A program made the position numbers and the translations under genes. Positions 11,734 to 26,177 of a stretch of 64,000 nt of DNA are shown piece by piece. The stretch is from Amyloporia xantha (Eukaryota; Basidiomycota; Agaricomycetes; Polyporales; Adustoporiaceae), in contig JAYKKR010000036.1 of assembly GCA_036971615.1 (NCBI GenBank), positions 1 to 64,000 on the forward strand, in the 5' to 3' direction. The number at the start of each line of letters is the position of its first letter. Position 1 is the first letter of the stretch. Under the pieces are notes generated by a model that saw only the letters and a list, made by a program, of their open reading frames with translations, made no database searches and had not been told where the DNA came from.

Positions 11734-12218
11734 ATGGCTATTGCTGCTACTGATAGTACGCGATCTACCCCGACTCCGCTACCTGACCCTCAGGACAACG
11801 TCAAACCAGATAATTATGTCGACAAGTTCAAGGTATTGCATCACTTTTCCTGGACGGCTCGAAAACCGGATGTATCCTACTTATTGCAATTAAATGAACT
11901 TGGTTTTTAACTGCTGTAGGGTCGCCAAGTGACCTCCAAATTTATCGAGTACGTTTTGTATATGGCCTCATGCATCTTTTCTGACATACGGGACTAAGCC
12001 CGTGCGAAGGGGCGGCCAAGGCTTCCATGGACTGCCTCAATCGTAACGACTACGACAGGGACAAGTGTCTTGACTTCTTCCAAGCATATCGAGATTGCAA
12101 GAAAGCATGGGTCCGTTGCTGCTTCTGCTTCACGTTTTTTATTTTTCGACTCTGAAAATGCACTTATTAGATTGAGCAAAGGAAGGCAGATAGACGAGCG
12201 GGTCGCCCGTCAGCCTGA
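11734..12218 (+). CDS. COX23: COX23-type twin CX9C mitochondrial intermembrane-space protein
   Basis: Small protein of the Mia40 import pathway needed for cytochrome c oxidase assembly. Four exons (11734-11832, 11920-11948, 11999-12110, 12171-12218) total 288 nt, giving 95 residues. The coiled-helix motif is complete: C-EGAAKASMD-C and C-LDFFQAYRD-C, each with nine residues between cysteines, ending DCKKAWIEQRKADRRAG. The upstream FKGRQVTSKFIDPCEGAAK also matches Cox23. CX9C families are short and similar, so another family member (CHCHD7-like) is the same thing under another name; other Cox17-related proteins fit less well. Confidence 0.85.
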
Positions 12219-14563
12219 CCTGCATCTGCTCGTTATATGTGATATACACACTACTTGCTATGCAAACTACCAGAGACAGAGCCACCTCCATTCATCATGG
12301 GCAAGCCGTTACGATCGCTTTCCTCTCATTATGATCAATGCGAATGGCTCAGGAGTCGATAGGTTGGATCACCTTTGGTCTAATGTCTCATTGCGAAGCT
12401 TTTCAGTCTAAAACGATCCTGGTGTGTATATCCCATCGAGACTAGCTCAAACTCACGAGGAGCGTTACATTTTAGTCCGTAACTCCCACAGATCAACTCG
12501 GCACCGTGCAATACAGTATGGCTTTTGTCCGATCCTGCTATCTTTAACACTTTTACTTCGCACCTTTCAATGGCACGATCGTTATTCCCGTGTACCTGTG
12601 TTAATCTGGGACACGTTGTGAATGGTAACAGGTTCCCACCCAGTGCTTGCTAATTGGTCAGCCTTGAGAATTTTACAGCCGTGGAATGCAAACACGGCTG
12701 CCAAGTATCTTTCACCCAATTCTGCTTCTCGACATGTTAGCTTCTTTGTGGATACGGGTCAACGGCTATTTCCACTCTGCAAGCGCTCTCCCATGAGGCC
12801 GTGTGCTTTCCAGCGGCAGCATTATGGCCTCACTACTTATCTGTGACCGTTCATCTTCGCTGCATGAGGATATTTCAGTTTGACGTGACAGTCCGGCACC
12901 GCCCAAACTGCATGGCATGTATGCTCCAACTTGTCTCGAGGGCTAAGCGTTCGAAGATCATCGCTGCCCACTTACGAGAAATTTTACAAGGTGACTGGCT
13001 TGCGAAGTTGCGATCAAGACGGTCAGATGCACACGATTGCTGTGAAATTGTTTTTTATTGTGACAGACGTGGATCCAATCATGGGTCCCTTCGAAACACC
13101 AATTAAGTAGAGTCGAGCGTCATACTGCAACTCGATTGGCGGGCGCGTTTCACGGCTGACATTCTCTCAGCCCCAGTGGCTGTGAATCCGAGTCGATCCT
13201 GTCATTAAGTTCGGATGGTTGCGATGCTGACGGTCCGAGTAGTTCAAACGACGCAGTTGAATAGTAATATTTTTAGCTGCTCTAGGAAAGTCCTTCATTC
13301 TTGGACAGAGGCATGCGGAAGCATTCACGCGTTGGTGTTTCACAGTTGGCATGTGCAGAATGTGCGTCCTTTGCGCACAAGTTTACCATAATTCGCAGAT
13401 GCACTGCTGTCATGGCTGCGGAATTTCATCGGCTTGCCGTCATCTAGTCAAATGATTTCAAATCCGTTGCTGGGTTGGTCACAATCTTTCACGAAAAAGA
13501 TCCGTACGTGGGTGTGCTACTCTGGAAGCTGCTACAATACAAGTTTCGGCCGCGGGAAGCAGAATGCTGAGCTTGCACAGAACATCATCGGACCATAGTT
13601 CACGAGTCCTAGACCCGAGCTATTATGTAGTTCGGCGATCGACTGGCTTCTTCGGTCAGGTATGATGGAACTGTCTATCGGTAACTTTGTGAGAAGACCT
13701 AATAATTTATGCTGGAGCTAGTCGGTGTGGGGCTAAGTCGAGATCTGGTCACAGAATTGACGCGAACCGTCGCCTTGGAGCCCTGGTAAAGTAAATGGAT
13801 ATGGTCCGCATAGCACGGCGCCTCTGTTGCAGCAAAGAGGACACTCGACGTGTGGAAGTTGGGATACGGTATATTCTTGGTCCGTACGCAATACTTTGCG
13901 GACTCTCGGGTATAGCATGGACCGACCTTCTGTGAAGAGGTCCAGAGCGCAAAGGTCCTCGATAGCCCTAGATCTGGGATTTCACAGTCCGTTTGGCCGG
14001 AAAATAGGCCGAAGCATAGTCAGCCAATCACAGTCGGCGGACCGCAAAATACCCCTGGGCGGAACTTGCGAAATATGGAATAGTGAATAGCCGGTCGTTT
14101 TTTGGAAATGTGATCGTACAGGGTCGGGAAATGGATAGTTTGAAACAGGATCGGTCGCTGTCTTCGTACCAGTCCGCCACACTGCGGCTCCCGTATGTAC
14201 TTCCTCATGAGAATCTTGGTGGTCAACAAAGTCACAGACAGTGTTTTTTTCAGACGTCTGCTGTTCTACTACTGCCTCAAGTAATTTCAAATCCTGTGCA
14301 GTATTTGCAATGCAAAAAAAAAAACAGCGCACGCGTCGGTGCGTTCCACAAAGTGAATATGATGTCAACCGCCATAGTAAGGCACATATTTCGTACCTGA
14401 CTAGGCGCGCGGAGTGGGGTCTGGACGGCTTCCCATGCAAATCCACCTCACAAAAGTTGGGTTTGTGGGTTCGGTGATTGGGTCGCCCATATAACTGCTG
14501 GGACGACTTCTCTGTAACCCTCCAGAGCCGCCATCGCAGCTCCCCACGGCACTTGGGAACGTT
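12219..14563. other. 2.3-kb gene-poor stretch
   Basis: I found no protein that I recognise and no spliced model I can defend. The longest open frame (minus strand, 13982-14692) runs antisense over the first exon of the downstream membrane-protein gene and looks like a shadow. There is a perfect 8-bp inverted repeat (CAGCCGTG/CACGGCTG) with a 9-nt loop at 12676-12700. Base composition is mixed, with scattered stops in all frames, as expected for decayed sequence. Confidence 0.45.
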
Positions 14564-15987
14564 ATGGCGCCGGTGACTCTGATCAGTGCTAATCTCTCGA
14601 CTGTCGCCGTCGAAAGTCTTCTCTATGGCGTTTTCCTGGTCCTCTCTGGGAGTTCCATGTACCTTCACTTGGGTCGTATTGCGTCTCAGCAATCATCGTT
14701 GCGTTCGGTTTCATGGTCGTCGTATTTCACTCCGGTGATTCTAGGGTCTACCTTGATTATCTTAACTGTCACTGGTGTGAGCACTTCCATATTTGTTGTG
14801 ATATCCTAACCAGGCTCATTTTGTGGACAGCATTGGATCCTGACAGTGACGCGTCTATTCGATGCCTTTGTTAACTTCCTGGGGGGTGCAGAGCCACTGC
14901 TTTATTACGCCGACCTCGCTCTTACGACTGAGGTTGTCAAGACTGCCTTCCTCATTGCGACCCTCATCATCTCCGACGTGCTATTTGTAAGCCTATCATG
15001 GAAGGCATTTTTTTGCGATGGCTAAAATTCGCTTTCCCAGATATACCGGCTATGGACCGTCTGGGGCTACAACTACTATGTCATTGTCTTGCCCGTCTGT
15101 ACTGTCATAGGCTTGTGTGGTGCGTCTCACTCTCTGTGGCTCTAGCCCTGTTCGCAGGCAAGGCCCTTCCTAGTTCTCACTGTTCGTGATATAGTGGCCA
15201 GGGCCTGGGGTCGTGTACCAGCTGACTCGTGTAGCGACCGATTCAGTATTCGTCCAGTCGCTAGGTCGCTGGATCTCGGCTGACTATTCTTTCACGTTCG
15301 TGTATGTTAAGAGTTAGAACTATTATCAGAGGCTTAGAAAACTGACCTTATGCTCGGAATAGTACGAACGTATATAGTTCAAGTGAGTTCTATCGTCTTT
15401 ACACAGTAGTGCGTGTGTAGGTGAGGGGCTGACCAACAATTGATAATATTCCAGCTGGTATAGCATGGCGTGTATGGAGAGCACGTAAACATTCAGGTTC
15501 GGCACATGGAGGCGGTAACCTCATGGTTCGTATCTAATATGAACTGTGGTCAAGTTATCGTATTGATTCTCACCCACCAGCGTGTCCTTGTGGTTATCGT
15601 CGAGAGTGCGGCTATCTACACGTATGCTCGGTTCTCTTGGTGCTCTCCATACCTGGCATTGATTGTTCTACATGCAGGTCGTACACCATTTTCTTCTTCG
15701 CGGCCTATCAGTCCGGAAGCCTCATCCAGTACCCTGCTGTTGATACGCTTTGTCCAGTGGCCGGTATCGCGTTCATGATGATCAACGTCCGTGTCGGTAT
15801 GGGCTGGGCGCAGCGCGCAAACACGTCATCCGGAATCACATCCAGACGCGCGGCCGAGCAGACATTTGCTATGCGTCCTGTCGCCGTCGACATTACTCGG
15901 GTCGTGGAGAAAACGGAAGACGTGAAAGTGAACAATATGGAATCGGGGATGAAGCGGGTCTCGAGCGAACTCACTGCAACTGTCTGA
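14564..15987 (+). CDS. seven-TM-type membrane protein, agaricomycete family, tandem copy A
   Basis: Unnamed multi-pass membrane protein. Eight exons: 14564-14776, 14831-14986, 15041-15119, 15202-15301, 15363-15382, 15455-15525, 15581-15621 and 15678-15987. They total 990 nt, giving 329 residues. About seven hydrophobic segments are visible, for example AVESLLYGVFLVLSGSSMYL, YFTPVILGSTLIILTVTG, TAFLIATLIISDVLFIYRLW and YYVIVLPVCTVIGLCG. Conserved blocks shared with copy B include RLFDAFVNF, YRLWTVWGYNYYVI, RWISADYSFTF, TNVYSST, IAWRVWRA, GGGNLMRVLV and VAGIAFMMINVRVGMGWAQ. The tail is soluble and Ser/Lys-rich. This arrangement resembles an expanded agaricomycete family of unknown role, sometimes compared with receptors; ligand and signalling are unknown. 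Confidence 0.85.
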
Positions 15988-18051
15988 GGTCGTAGTCATA
16001 GCCTTGACGCCCTAGCATCGTCCGGGATAGCTGTGATGGCCAAAAGCGCTTGGTGCGCGGTGCGCCGGCCCCTTGACACAATGTACCTTGACTACCGAAC
16101 CGAGTCGTGTTACTCTGTGCTCAGCGTTTCGGAATGTTGTACTATGCCTCCACCCCACACGCGCCTACACTACGTTCCTGAACGCGTAAAATCGCGTTCC
16201 AATAATATTCGCTCGCGTGCGACACCCATTCGTTCATAGGTCCACTACTATTGTACAGCACATCTGGTGAAATACGGTTCATTCCTTTGCATGTCGCTTT
16301 CGTTCAATTTTGAATGAATACATCATAGCTACGCACGCGCGTTGAATTCCGTCCATTGAATCTATGATGTTATGTACTCACAAGCCAGCATTCGGGTTGT
16401 CTGTCATACGTGTCGAGAAGCTGCTTCCACAACCGCACAGGCGAAGCGGTTGTCGCCGTCGCACAAATCGACAAGTAGATATGATCCCGAGTTCTGTAGC
16501 ACTACCGTGCCCTGATGGTCAATTTGATTTCATGCCTTGCTGATCCTGAATCTATATATTCTGAATCCCGACCATTGCATTCATGTTTTCTCTTGCCACC
16601 GGCAGTTTCACTCTGAATTCGTAGCCGATGAGTGACGTTGTGGTCGTTTGGGAGGGTGTAGATGGCCGTTCTTTTCGCGTCTTGATGGATATTATTGTCA
16701 TCCAATTGGGTTTGATCGCAAACTTACCGATGGCGGGTCCGTTTTACCTAGTCAAGACGATCGAACGCATATTCAAAATAAACACCGGCATGCCTATTAA
16801 CGACGTGAAGTAAGCGGATCATCATGTTTATAATTTCAGGCATGAACGATCTCATTCAATGTTTGCTTTAGGTCATGACAGTGGATGCCTTGCTCTGCGG
16901 AAGTCTGTTGATTTTGAACAGCAATGAGTAACTCTTCAGTCGAATACCAGGCATAGAAGCCCTTTTCATCCGTAGAAGGCTGGGTAGAAGACTGAGTGCT
17001 AACGTGGAAACCACCTACCTCCACGAACCATACTCCGATATCTCCTAGGTATTTCTGGGGCTTTGTCTGGGATCTGATAATTGATTTAGTCTGTCGAAGA
17101 CTGAGCAGGCTCGGTGCTAATACCATCTGAAGGTTTGATCAGAGACGTCAGCGAAACTACTGTCAACAGAGGTGTAGTGGACCCCAAGCGAATGATGGCT
17201 GGGAGACCGTGCCCCATGGAGTAGGTCACACTATCAATGTCGTACAGTTACGACATGCTTACCCATCCACTATCTCCTTACACTGCCAGTACACCATTCG
17301 TGTTCATGAATATTGTGTGGCAGTGAGACAGAGGCCTTTGCAGTAATGATCGGTAGAGAGTAGCTACAACTATGCGAGCATCACTGGGTAACACCAATGA
17401 GCTCGAGGCGAGTGACTTCTCCAAGCTAGAAAGCCTCGGCGAGGGTCCGGACAAGATTGGACAAACGTTATCGCATCAAAGAGGTACGGCAACAGTGAGA
17501 GCGAGATCTGTACATATGCCGTGGGCACTGCATGACTCTGTGACACTTCTCTGATCAAGGAATCGGAAGACGCTCAACAAGTCACAGTTTCCCCTGACCA
17601 TCACAATCTGATCCTCATCTTCCTCCAGGCCGCTCTGCATCCTGGCTTTATTCTCATGTAGATATTCAACGGTAATAATATTGCTCAGTCGCTCCGAGTG
17701 AGAATGGAGACTTTCCACGAATGAGTGGAGGAGTGGGATCCAAAACGGTGAACCAGAAATTCTGATGATCGTAACAAGGTTCTACTAGTCCATCGAATTC
17801 GTTCTTCTGAAAAACATTTACCATGTAGGCTTCGCTCGCGCCTGCGGATCTCGCCTAACTCATTGTCAAATTGTCAGGGTTACGTGATCACCGTAGAGGT
17901 TTCCTGACGAATACTGCGTGTGAGGATGGGCGCCATCCTTCCGTACTTAAGAAATCCGGTTCCGTCTCACCACGCACCGATTTCCGACAGCCCGACCGGT
18001 CACCTTTGGGGAAATTACTGACTTAATCTCCGCTTGGGACTACCGTTCATC
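15988..18051. other. intergenic between the tandem seven-TM copies
   Basis: 2.06 kb without a recognisable gene. An open frame at 16628-16813 (MSDVVVVWEGVDG...) and one at 17372-17554 have no family signature. There is no sign of a third, decayed copy of the membrane protein. Confidence 0.45.
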
Positions 18052-19447
18052 ATGGCGCAGGTCGCACTTGTCAATGCGAACATGGCCACTGTGCCCTTGG
18101 AGAGCGTATTCTACGGTCTTTTCATCCTTCTCAGCGGAACCTTCATTTATCTGCATATCCAACGCGCCACGGCAACCGCGTCTCCAGGGTTCAGTAAATG
18201 GCGAGCCTGCTTCACTCCTGTGTTCTTCGGGGCATTATGCGTAACACTATTTGTGACCGCGGTAAGATTCAAATGTATCCTATTATTACATGCCCAACCT
18301 CACATCGGATGTGTTGTGCAGCATTGGCTCCTCACGGTCATTCGTTTCTTCGATGCATTCGTCAACTTTGAGGGGGGAAAGGTTCCAATGCTCTTCTACG
18401 CCGATCTTGCACATCCAACCGAAGTCGCCAAAACTGCATTCTTGATCGCGACACTCATTACTTCGGACGTCATGTTTGTACGTCGTACAAATATTCTTGT
18501 GGATATATTCACGTTCATCATCATTTATTTCTAGGTGTATCGCTTATGGATTGTCTGGGGTTATAATTACTATGTGATTATACTCCCCTCGACGGCTGTG
18601 CTAGGTCTTTGCGGTGAGTCGGTGACATTTCGCCATCAAGCAAATCAATGTACTCAATCTTTTCCAGTATCTGGGATCGGTATCGTGTATCAGCTGTCGC
18701 AGCTGAACATCGGGAACACCGTGTTCGTCTCCCAAGCGGCGCGCTGGATTACGGCGGACTATTCTTTCACATTTGCGTGCGTTGACTCAAGTAGCTTTCT
18801 GTCGTCCCATTGCTGATTTGCCTTGACTTGCACAGCACGAATGTGTACAGCTCAAGTAAGCCCTTTGCCCCTGCTCTGTGGCATCACCTGTCCTAATCTA
18901 TCGTAATAGCTCTGATTGCTTGGCGAGTATGGCGCGCCAGCCGGAGGTCAGGCGCGTCGTATGGAGGTGGAAACCTCATGGTCAGCTCCGACACTCTGTC
19001 GCGTCCTCTACCTGACTGACATCAATTTTACAGCGAGTCCTGGCAACAATCGTCGAAAGCGCTGGTTTCTATACGTACGTACAATGTGCCGCCGATCTTA
19101 TCGCACATCGATCATTGATGATCACATACATTTTCAGCATCTACGTCGTCGCCTTCTTCATTTCGTACGAAATCACGTCGAATGTGCAGTACACTCTTGT
19201 CGACACGTTGTGCGAGGTTGCCGGCATCGCGTTCATGCTCATTAACGTCCGCGTGAGTCTGGGATGGGCCCAGCAAGCGCATCCGTCACTCGGCACTTCT
19301 TCCGCTGGCATCACGTCAAGGCGCAACGTGGAACAGTCGTATGTCATGCGGCCTGTTGCTGTCGATATCGACATCACACGCGTGGTCCACAAGGAGGACG
19401 AAATTGGCCAGCAGGTGAAGAGGGTCTCAAGTGACTACAACGTTTGA
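18052..19447 (+). CDS. seven-TM-type membrane protein, agaricomycete family, tandem copy B
   Basis: Paralogue of the gene at 14564-15987. The eight exons 18052-18261, 18322-18477, 18535-18613, 18668-18776, 18836-18855, 18910-18980, 19034-19074 and 19138-19447 total 996 nt, giving 331 residues. Exon lengths of 156, 79, 20, 71, 41 and 310 nt are identical to copy A; only exon 1 (three bases shorter) and exon 4 (nine bases longer) differ. The ATG at 18052 (MAQVALVNANMATVPLES) aligns with MAPVTLISANLSTVAVES of copy A and was preferred to the in-frame ATG at 18034. All frames are open, so both copies are probably functional. Divergence is considerable at protein level, so the duplication is old. 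Confidence 0.85.
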
Positions 19448-21851
19448 AAACGAGCAGGCATATTTGTTCTGTGACTCGCGTTTCGCTGATGGCGAAAATA
19501 TATCGGTGCTGTTTATTGCTATGTCATTGGGTCTGAAGTCAAAATGTACGCTATTCAAGTCAGCTCTGCTGTGTGGCCTTCGGAACTACTATGTATGGCG
19601 CGCCGAAATGGTGGAGGCCAACGATTGTTCGGAGGGTATATATGTACGCTTTGCTGTGCTACAGGTTCAGCATGGTCTCGTATGTACATATTGTACATAG
19701 TACTGTAATTGCGCTCTTACTATGACCGAGTTATTCGGGCTTGTTTCAATCCTGTCTGCGAAGAAGGCGTTAGAGCGTGTGATGATTTCAAATACATCTT
19801 TTTCGGGCGGTGATAATTGAATAGATCCGCGTCTGCTATACGGGTTGTGCCTGGTATGATGACATGGCATCAAACATCGAATGGGTCCAGCGGGTCCGGA
19901 ACAGCGACGGGTGAAGATATCGCCAGACCACACAGATTGTGTCTCTTGTATGGCTGTGCATTTGTTTCGAATGCAGGTGTTCAGGTGGTCTGGGATTTAC
20001 GATTGGTCATGACCTTGTCCAGAGTGTTCGAGTGAATTGCAGACAGCCCCAGACGCATAAGGGGCTCTTTCAGTGTTTCAGAACGACAGGCCGAGATGCT
20101 ATACATAGCCTATGAGGTAAGATATTACAATATTTCCAGATAATCATTGATGACCGGAATAATCACCAGTATCTTAGTACCACGGTGGGATACCGGGAGG
20201 AAGTTTCGACGCACGCGATGTTCTCGTAGGGTTTGCTCCTAGAAGTTCACCTGGACGAAGGTAAACTGCGGCATCCATTAGCCGCCCTATCTCCAACGCG
20301 CGAAGCTTGAGCATTCGTGGAAGGTAAGGAACACTGCTTCTGCTGCACACATACTGCAAATTCGCCGGGAAGCACGATCGACCCTGTGATCATAACATCG
20401 AAACAACAGAGCAACGCGACATCGGTGGAAACAGACCATAGAGAATACCTGATGAATCTATTGATGAGGGGCGGTGCCAGATTCTTCAGGAAGTCCTTCC
20501 GGCATTCTCGATGAGCAACCCACAACCTAGGAGCAAATTTCCACGTCGAGATTTCATCCCTTATGTACTGCATTTTATGATCAGCCGAGCACACATGATA
20601 TTTCTTGTGTCTTACTAAAGGGAGTAAAAACGAATTTCATGCATATATATGTAACGGAACAACTTCGCATTAGCCTTCATCATGGCTAGAGGCCGGATTT
20701 TGTTGAATAAGAATGGACAGAAGGTTGGAAGGCAGTGTTCAAGGACTTACCGCACCACAGCATGCCCTGGCCCCTCGGGCGTGACCCTAGGAATTCACTC
20801 TTCCGAAAGATTCCTGCCGTTTGCAGCGTTTAGGGTGACCCGCAAAGCCAATCTTACCTGCAATTGGGAGGTGTATCGCGTTCATGTTTCATGCCGACGT
20901 CGACCCCATAAGTGCCCACACCGGCGCACATTCATTAGCGACCTCCAGAGGGCTGGTCCGAACGAGACTATCTCATGTGTGGGGCAGACATCTGAAATAA
21001 CTCTTGGGTTGGCTTCGTCCAGCCTCTTGCGAATCCTCACACGGATCAAAGAGATTGCCTAGACAATGAACAAAGACACACCTCAATGGAACGGACGAGC
21101 CGACGATTTGCCTGGGCAGAGCGAGCCCGTACCAGGATGTTTCTGAATCATTTTCCAGAGTTTCGCCATCACGTCGCATTTCAGACCTAAGTCGCTGGAA
21201 ATCTGGATATGTAGTGAACCTTAGAGTCAAGAGCGACAAACCGACTCTCAATGGATACTACGTCCAACGTCGTCGAAGAAAAAGCCTAGGTCACTTGTTC
21301 GATACGGCCAGCACGGCACTTGTCGCCATACGGGGAGCAATGTGACTACAATAGGGAAAGCTTCAAAGACCATACAGTCATCTCACGTCTGCATGATAAT
21401 AGAGCTTCTTGCCGGGGACAGCATGAAGCTGCAGTGCCTGTGCGCATGGTGATACTTGGCAAAGTTCCTTCCAATTCGCCGACGGCGACCGGTGAGATTA
21501 GAGCAAATGTTCATCACAACAGGGGCATCGCAGACCGGCAATGGCGGAAATTGTAAGATCCCCGATTCATAGAATGGTGGCCTCGTTGATGTCGCAGGGA
21601 CTCTGCATTGCGCCTCGAAAACTCTGCGCGTTCGTGCACCCTTGGTTATATTACCACAGTGGTCTCATACAGATAGGGACAGGATCTTACGATTGCGTGA
21701 GCACGGCCTACCATCTCTCCACGTCAGAACCAAGAGCACTTACACGCATTGGTCGATTGTCATATAGTACAGAAAGCAGCATATATACATGCACGGAAAA
21801 TCGACAAGATGGATGTTTTTACGCGGTGACCGTCGCAAATACCGTGGGCTT
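19448..21851. other. 2.4-kb gene-poor stretch
   Basis: No recognisable protein, RNA or repeat. Open frames such as 20682-21062 and 21541-21861 lack known motifs. It contains the 3' flank of the second seven-TM gene and the 3' flank of U2AF65, which converge here. Confidence 0.45.
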
Positions 21852-24095
<2,244 letters not shown>

Positions 24096-25067
24096 GTTTA
24101 AGGTCTCTCCTTGGGTCGGTGGACGTGGAAGGCAACCAGCGTTGGTGGATAATTGAACCTGTCAGTTAAGTCACTTATCGCGTGCGAATATAACGATTAG
24201 TATTTCTGCGGGAAACGCCGATACCCCTTGGCCGTCTACTTCACTTGCGACCTTCGTCGGCGGGCCTATCATACATAAGTTATATATATGAGCTGCACGC
24301 TGAACCTCGGTTTCGACTTGGATGGTCTATCTCAATGGCTCGACGTCTCGTTCTAGCTGTGTATTGACATTCACTGTCTGGTGGGAGGTCCGCGTGGCGC
24401 CGAAACTCAAGAAGACAAGGGGATGTTCCCTCAGTGTCGCCATGCCCTAGGAGAGCAACCACTGAATTTTTTAATAATCATTGGGAGACATGCGGTATGC
24501 CTGGCAAGGAAACATCTCGCTGTGTGGAAGGAAGCCATTTATAGACACCCAGACAAAGAAACAGGTAGCTTTATCTCTTCCTATCGCGGGAAAGGCCTAG
24601 GCCGGAGACCGCAACATGTATAGACTCACTCCAGAGCACCTCATCGACACAAATGAAGCCGAAGGACTCGTCAGACTCTGGAATGCGGCAGGACCAAGGC
24701 AGGACAAACTCAGGTGCGCCGCGTTGAGGACGTGTTTGTCACGTGAAGAATGTGAAGAGAGACGCGCCTTGCCGAGCATACGCGTCAACTTCTGGCAGTG
24801 CCTGGTTAGATTCGCCACCATGACCTCCGCTGCCGACGGGCCATCTCAGACAAAATGCATGCCACCTTACGACCACCCTCGGCTCACTCCATACCCTACT
24901 GATATTTGCTGAACCACTGACGGAAGCGCTCGGCACTGGCAGACGTATTGACAACGGTGGGCGACTCATTATTGTATATAAGACATACCATGACTGACGG
25001 TGCTCAGCATCCAGGTTTTACACCGGTCGTCTTCCACCTCCATTACACTCACACAATATTCTTCATC
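24096..25067. other. divergent intergenic region, no recognised gene
   Basis: Upstream of U2AF65 (minus) and of the small gene at 25068 (plus). An open frame at 24616-24912 has no known motif. Probably two promoters plus unassigned DNA. Confidence 0.4.
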
Positions 25068-25866
25068 ATGCACCCTTGGGCAGGCATGCATCCCTACAGC
25101 CACAAGTACTGGCGCGGTTTCCATCACCGGCGTGGTGGCCGTCTCATTTGGTTCGTGATCGGCGCTGGTGTCGCCACCTTCTGGCACAAATCGCACGAGG
25201 CTCGTGAATGGCATGGGCGACATTGCTGGCGTGACCGCATTCCGCAGGATGCTTACCGTGCGCCAGGCGCGCCGCCGTTCCCTGCTCGCATCGATGATGC
25301 CTCGAAGAATCCTTCCGATGGTGCTTCTGGCGATGCGGTCGTGCAGAAGCGCGAATGCGATCGTCGTGCATGGGGCTGGTCCTGGAGCACGGACAACGGG
25401 TACAAGTCGTGGGGGCAACAGCCGCAGTCCCCGCAGGTACCTCAGACTCCGCATATCCCACCGACACCCATGCCCGGTCCGGATCCAGATGCTCAGCGCA
25501 TGCAAGCACTCGGTAAACAAGCGACCGACACTGTAAGTCTTGCGTGATGCTTTTGCATTCTTTTCACTGATGATATATCGCTTTATATGCAGATCTCAGA
25601 GTTGTCTGAAGCGACTCTTGATTCGGTTCTCGCAACAGTACAGAGCCTTAAGACCGTAAGCTAGAGTGTCTATCGCTGTAGTAACACGAACTGAATCGTC
25701 CTGTCAAACATAGAAGCTCGCAGAGAATCGCGCTCAGCGGGAGCAGCATCTGCAACAGATGCAGGCTCTCAAAGAGGAGCAGTACAAGATTTTCGAAGAG
25801 TGGAAGAAGCAGCAGGAGGAACACGCCAAGGCGCAGGAGCCCCCTCCGCCGCGACACGTCGTATAA
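25068..25866 (+). CDS. small basidiomycete protein with one N-terminal TM segment and a C-terminal coiled coil
   Basis: Function unknown. Three exons (25068-25532, 25593-25655, 25714-25866) total 681 nt, giving 226 residues. The ATG at 25068 was chosen because it begins the compositionally distinctive MHPWAGMHPYSHKYWRGFHH; an in-frame ATG lies upstream but in unlikely sequence. Next comes a single hydrophobic stretch (RLIWFVIGAGVATFWH), a His/Arg/Trp-rich region, a Pro-rich linker (PQSPQVPQTPHIPPTPMPGP), then a charged coiled coil (AENRAQREQHLQQMQALKEE, QYKIFEEWKKQQEEHAKAQE) and a short Pro tail. The layout suggests a membrane-anchored scaffold, but that is only inference from composition. 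Confidence 0.75.
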
Positions 25867-26177
25867 TGTTGTGCAGCTTGATATGAGTTATTTTCACACT
25901 CCATCCGTCTATTATTACTTCAGTTATCTATCATTACTGCACGGTCTTCCCACTCCTACACACGGACATATTCTCTTTACTTGCTATGGGATTGTTGTAC
26001 TCTCAATTCTGCTTCTGGTAAACGAGATCGCAGCTCACAGTACTACCAATAATATAATCAGAAAGTTCTCCGTCCACCCTGTATTCCAGTCGTAGCGCTA
26101 CATATAAATCGTATCGGGTCGTCGATCATGATTTGTATATCGCAGGCACCCTATTGGATGACCCACGTCTATTAATA
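25867..26177. other. short convergent intergenic region
   Basis: 311 bp between two converging stop codons. No feature seen. Confidence 0.5.

Noticed and set aside
12676..12700. Perfect 8-bp hairpin CAGCCGTG/CACGGCTG
   Set aside because: Short inverted repeats of this size are expected by chance in 64 kb; no T-run or gene end next to it.
13982..14692. 236-codon open frame on the minus strand
   Set aside because: It overlaps, antisense, the first exon of a well-supported seven-TM gene, has no family motif and lacks an ATG at its nominal start.
16502..17760. Several short frames between the two seven-TM genes as a third paralogue
   Set aside because: None contains the shared blocks (FDAFVNF, YRLWxVWGYNYYVI, NVRVxxGWAQ).
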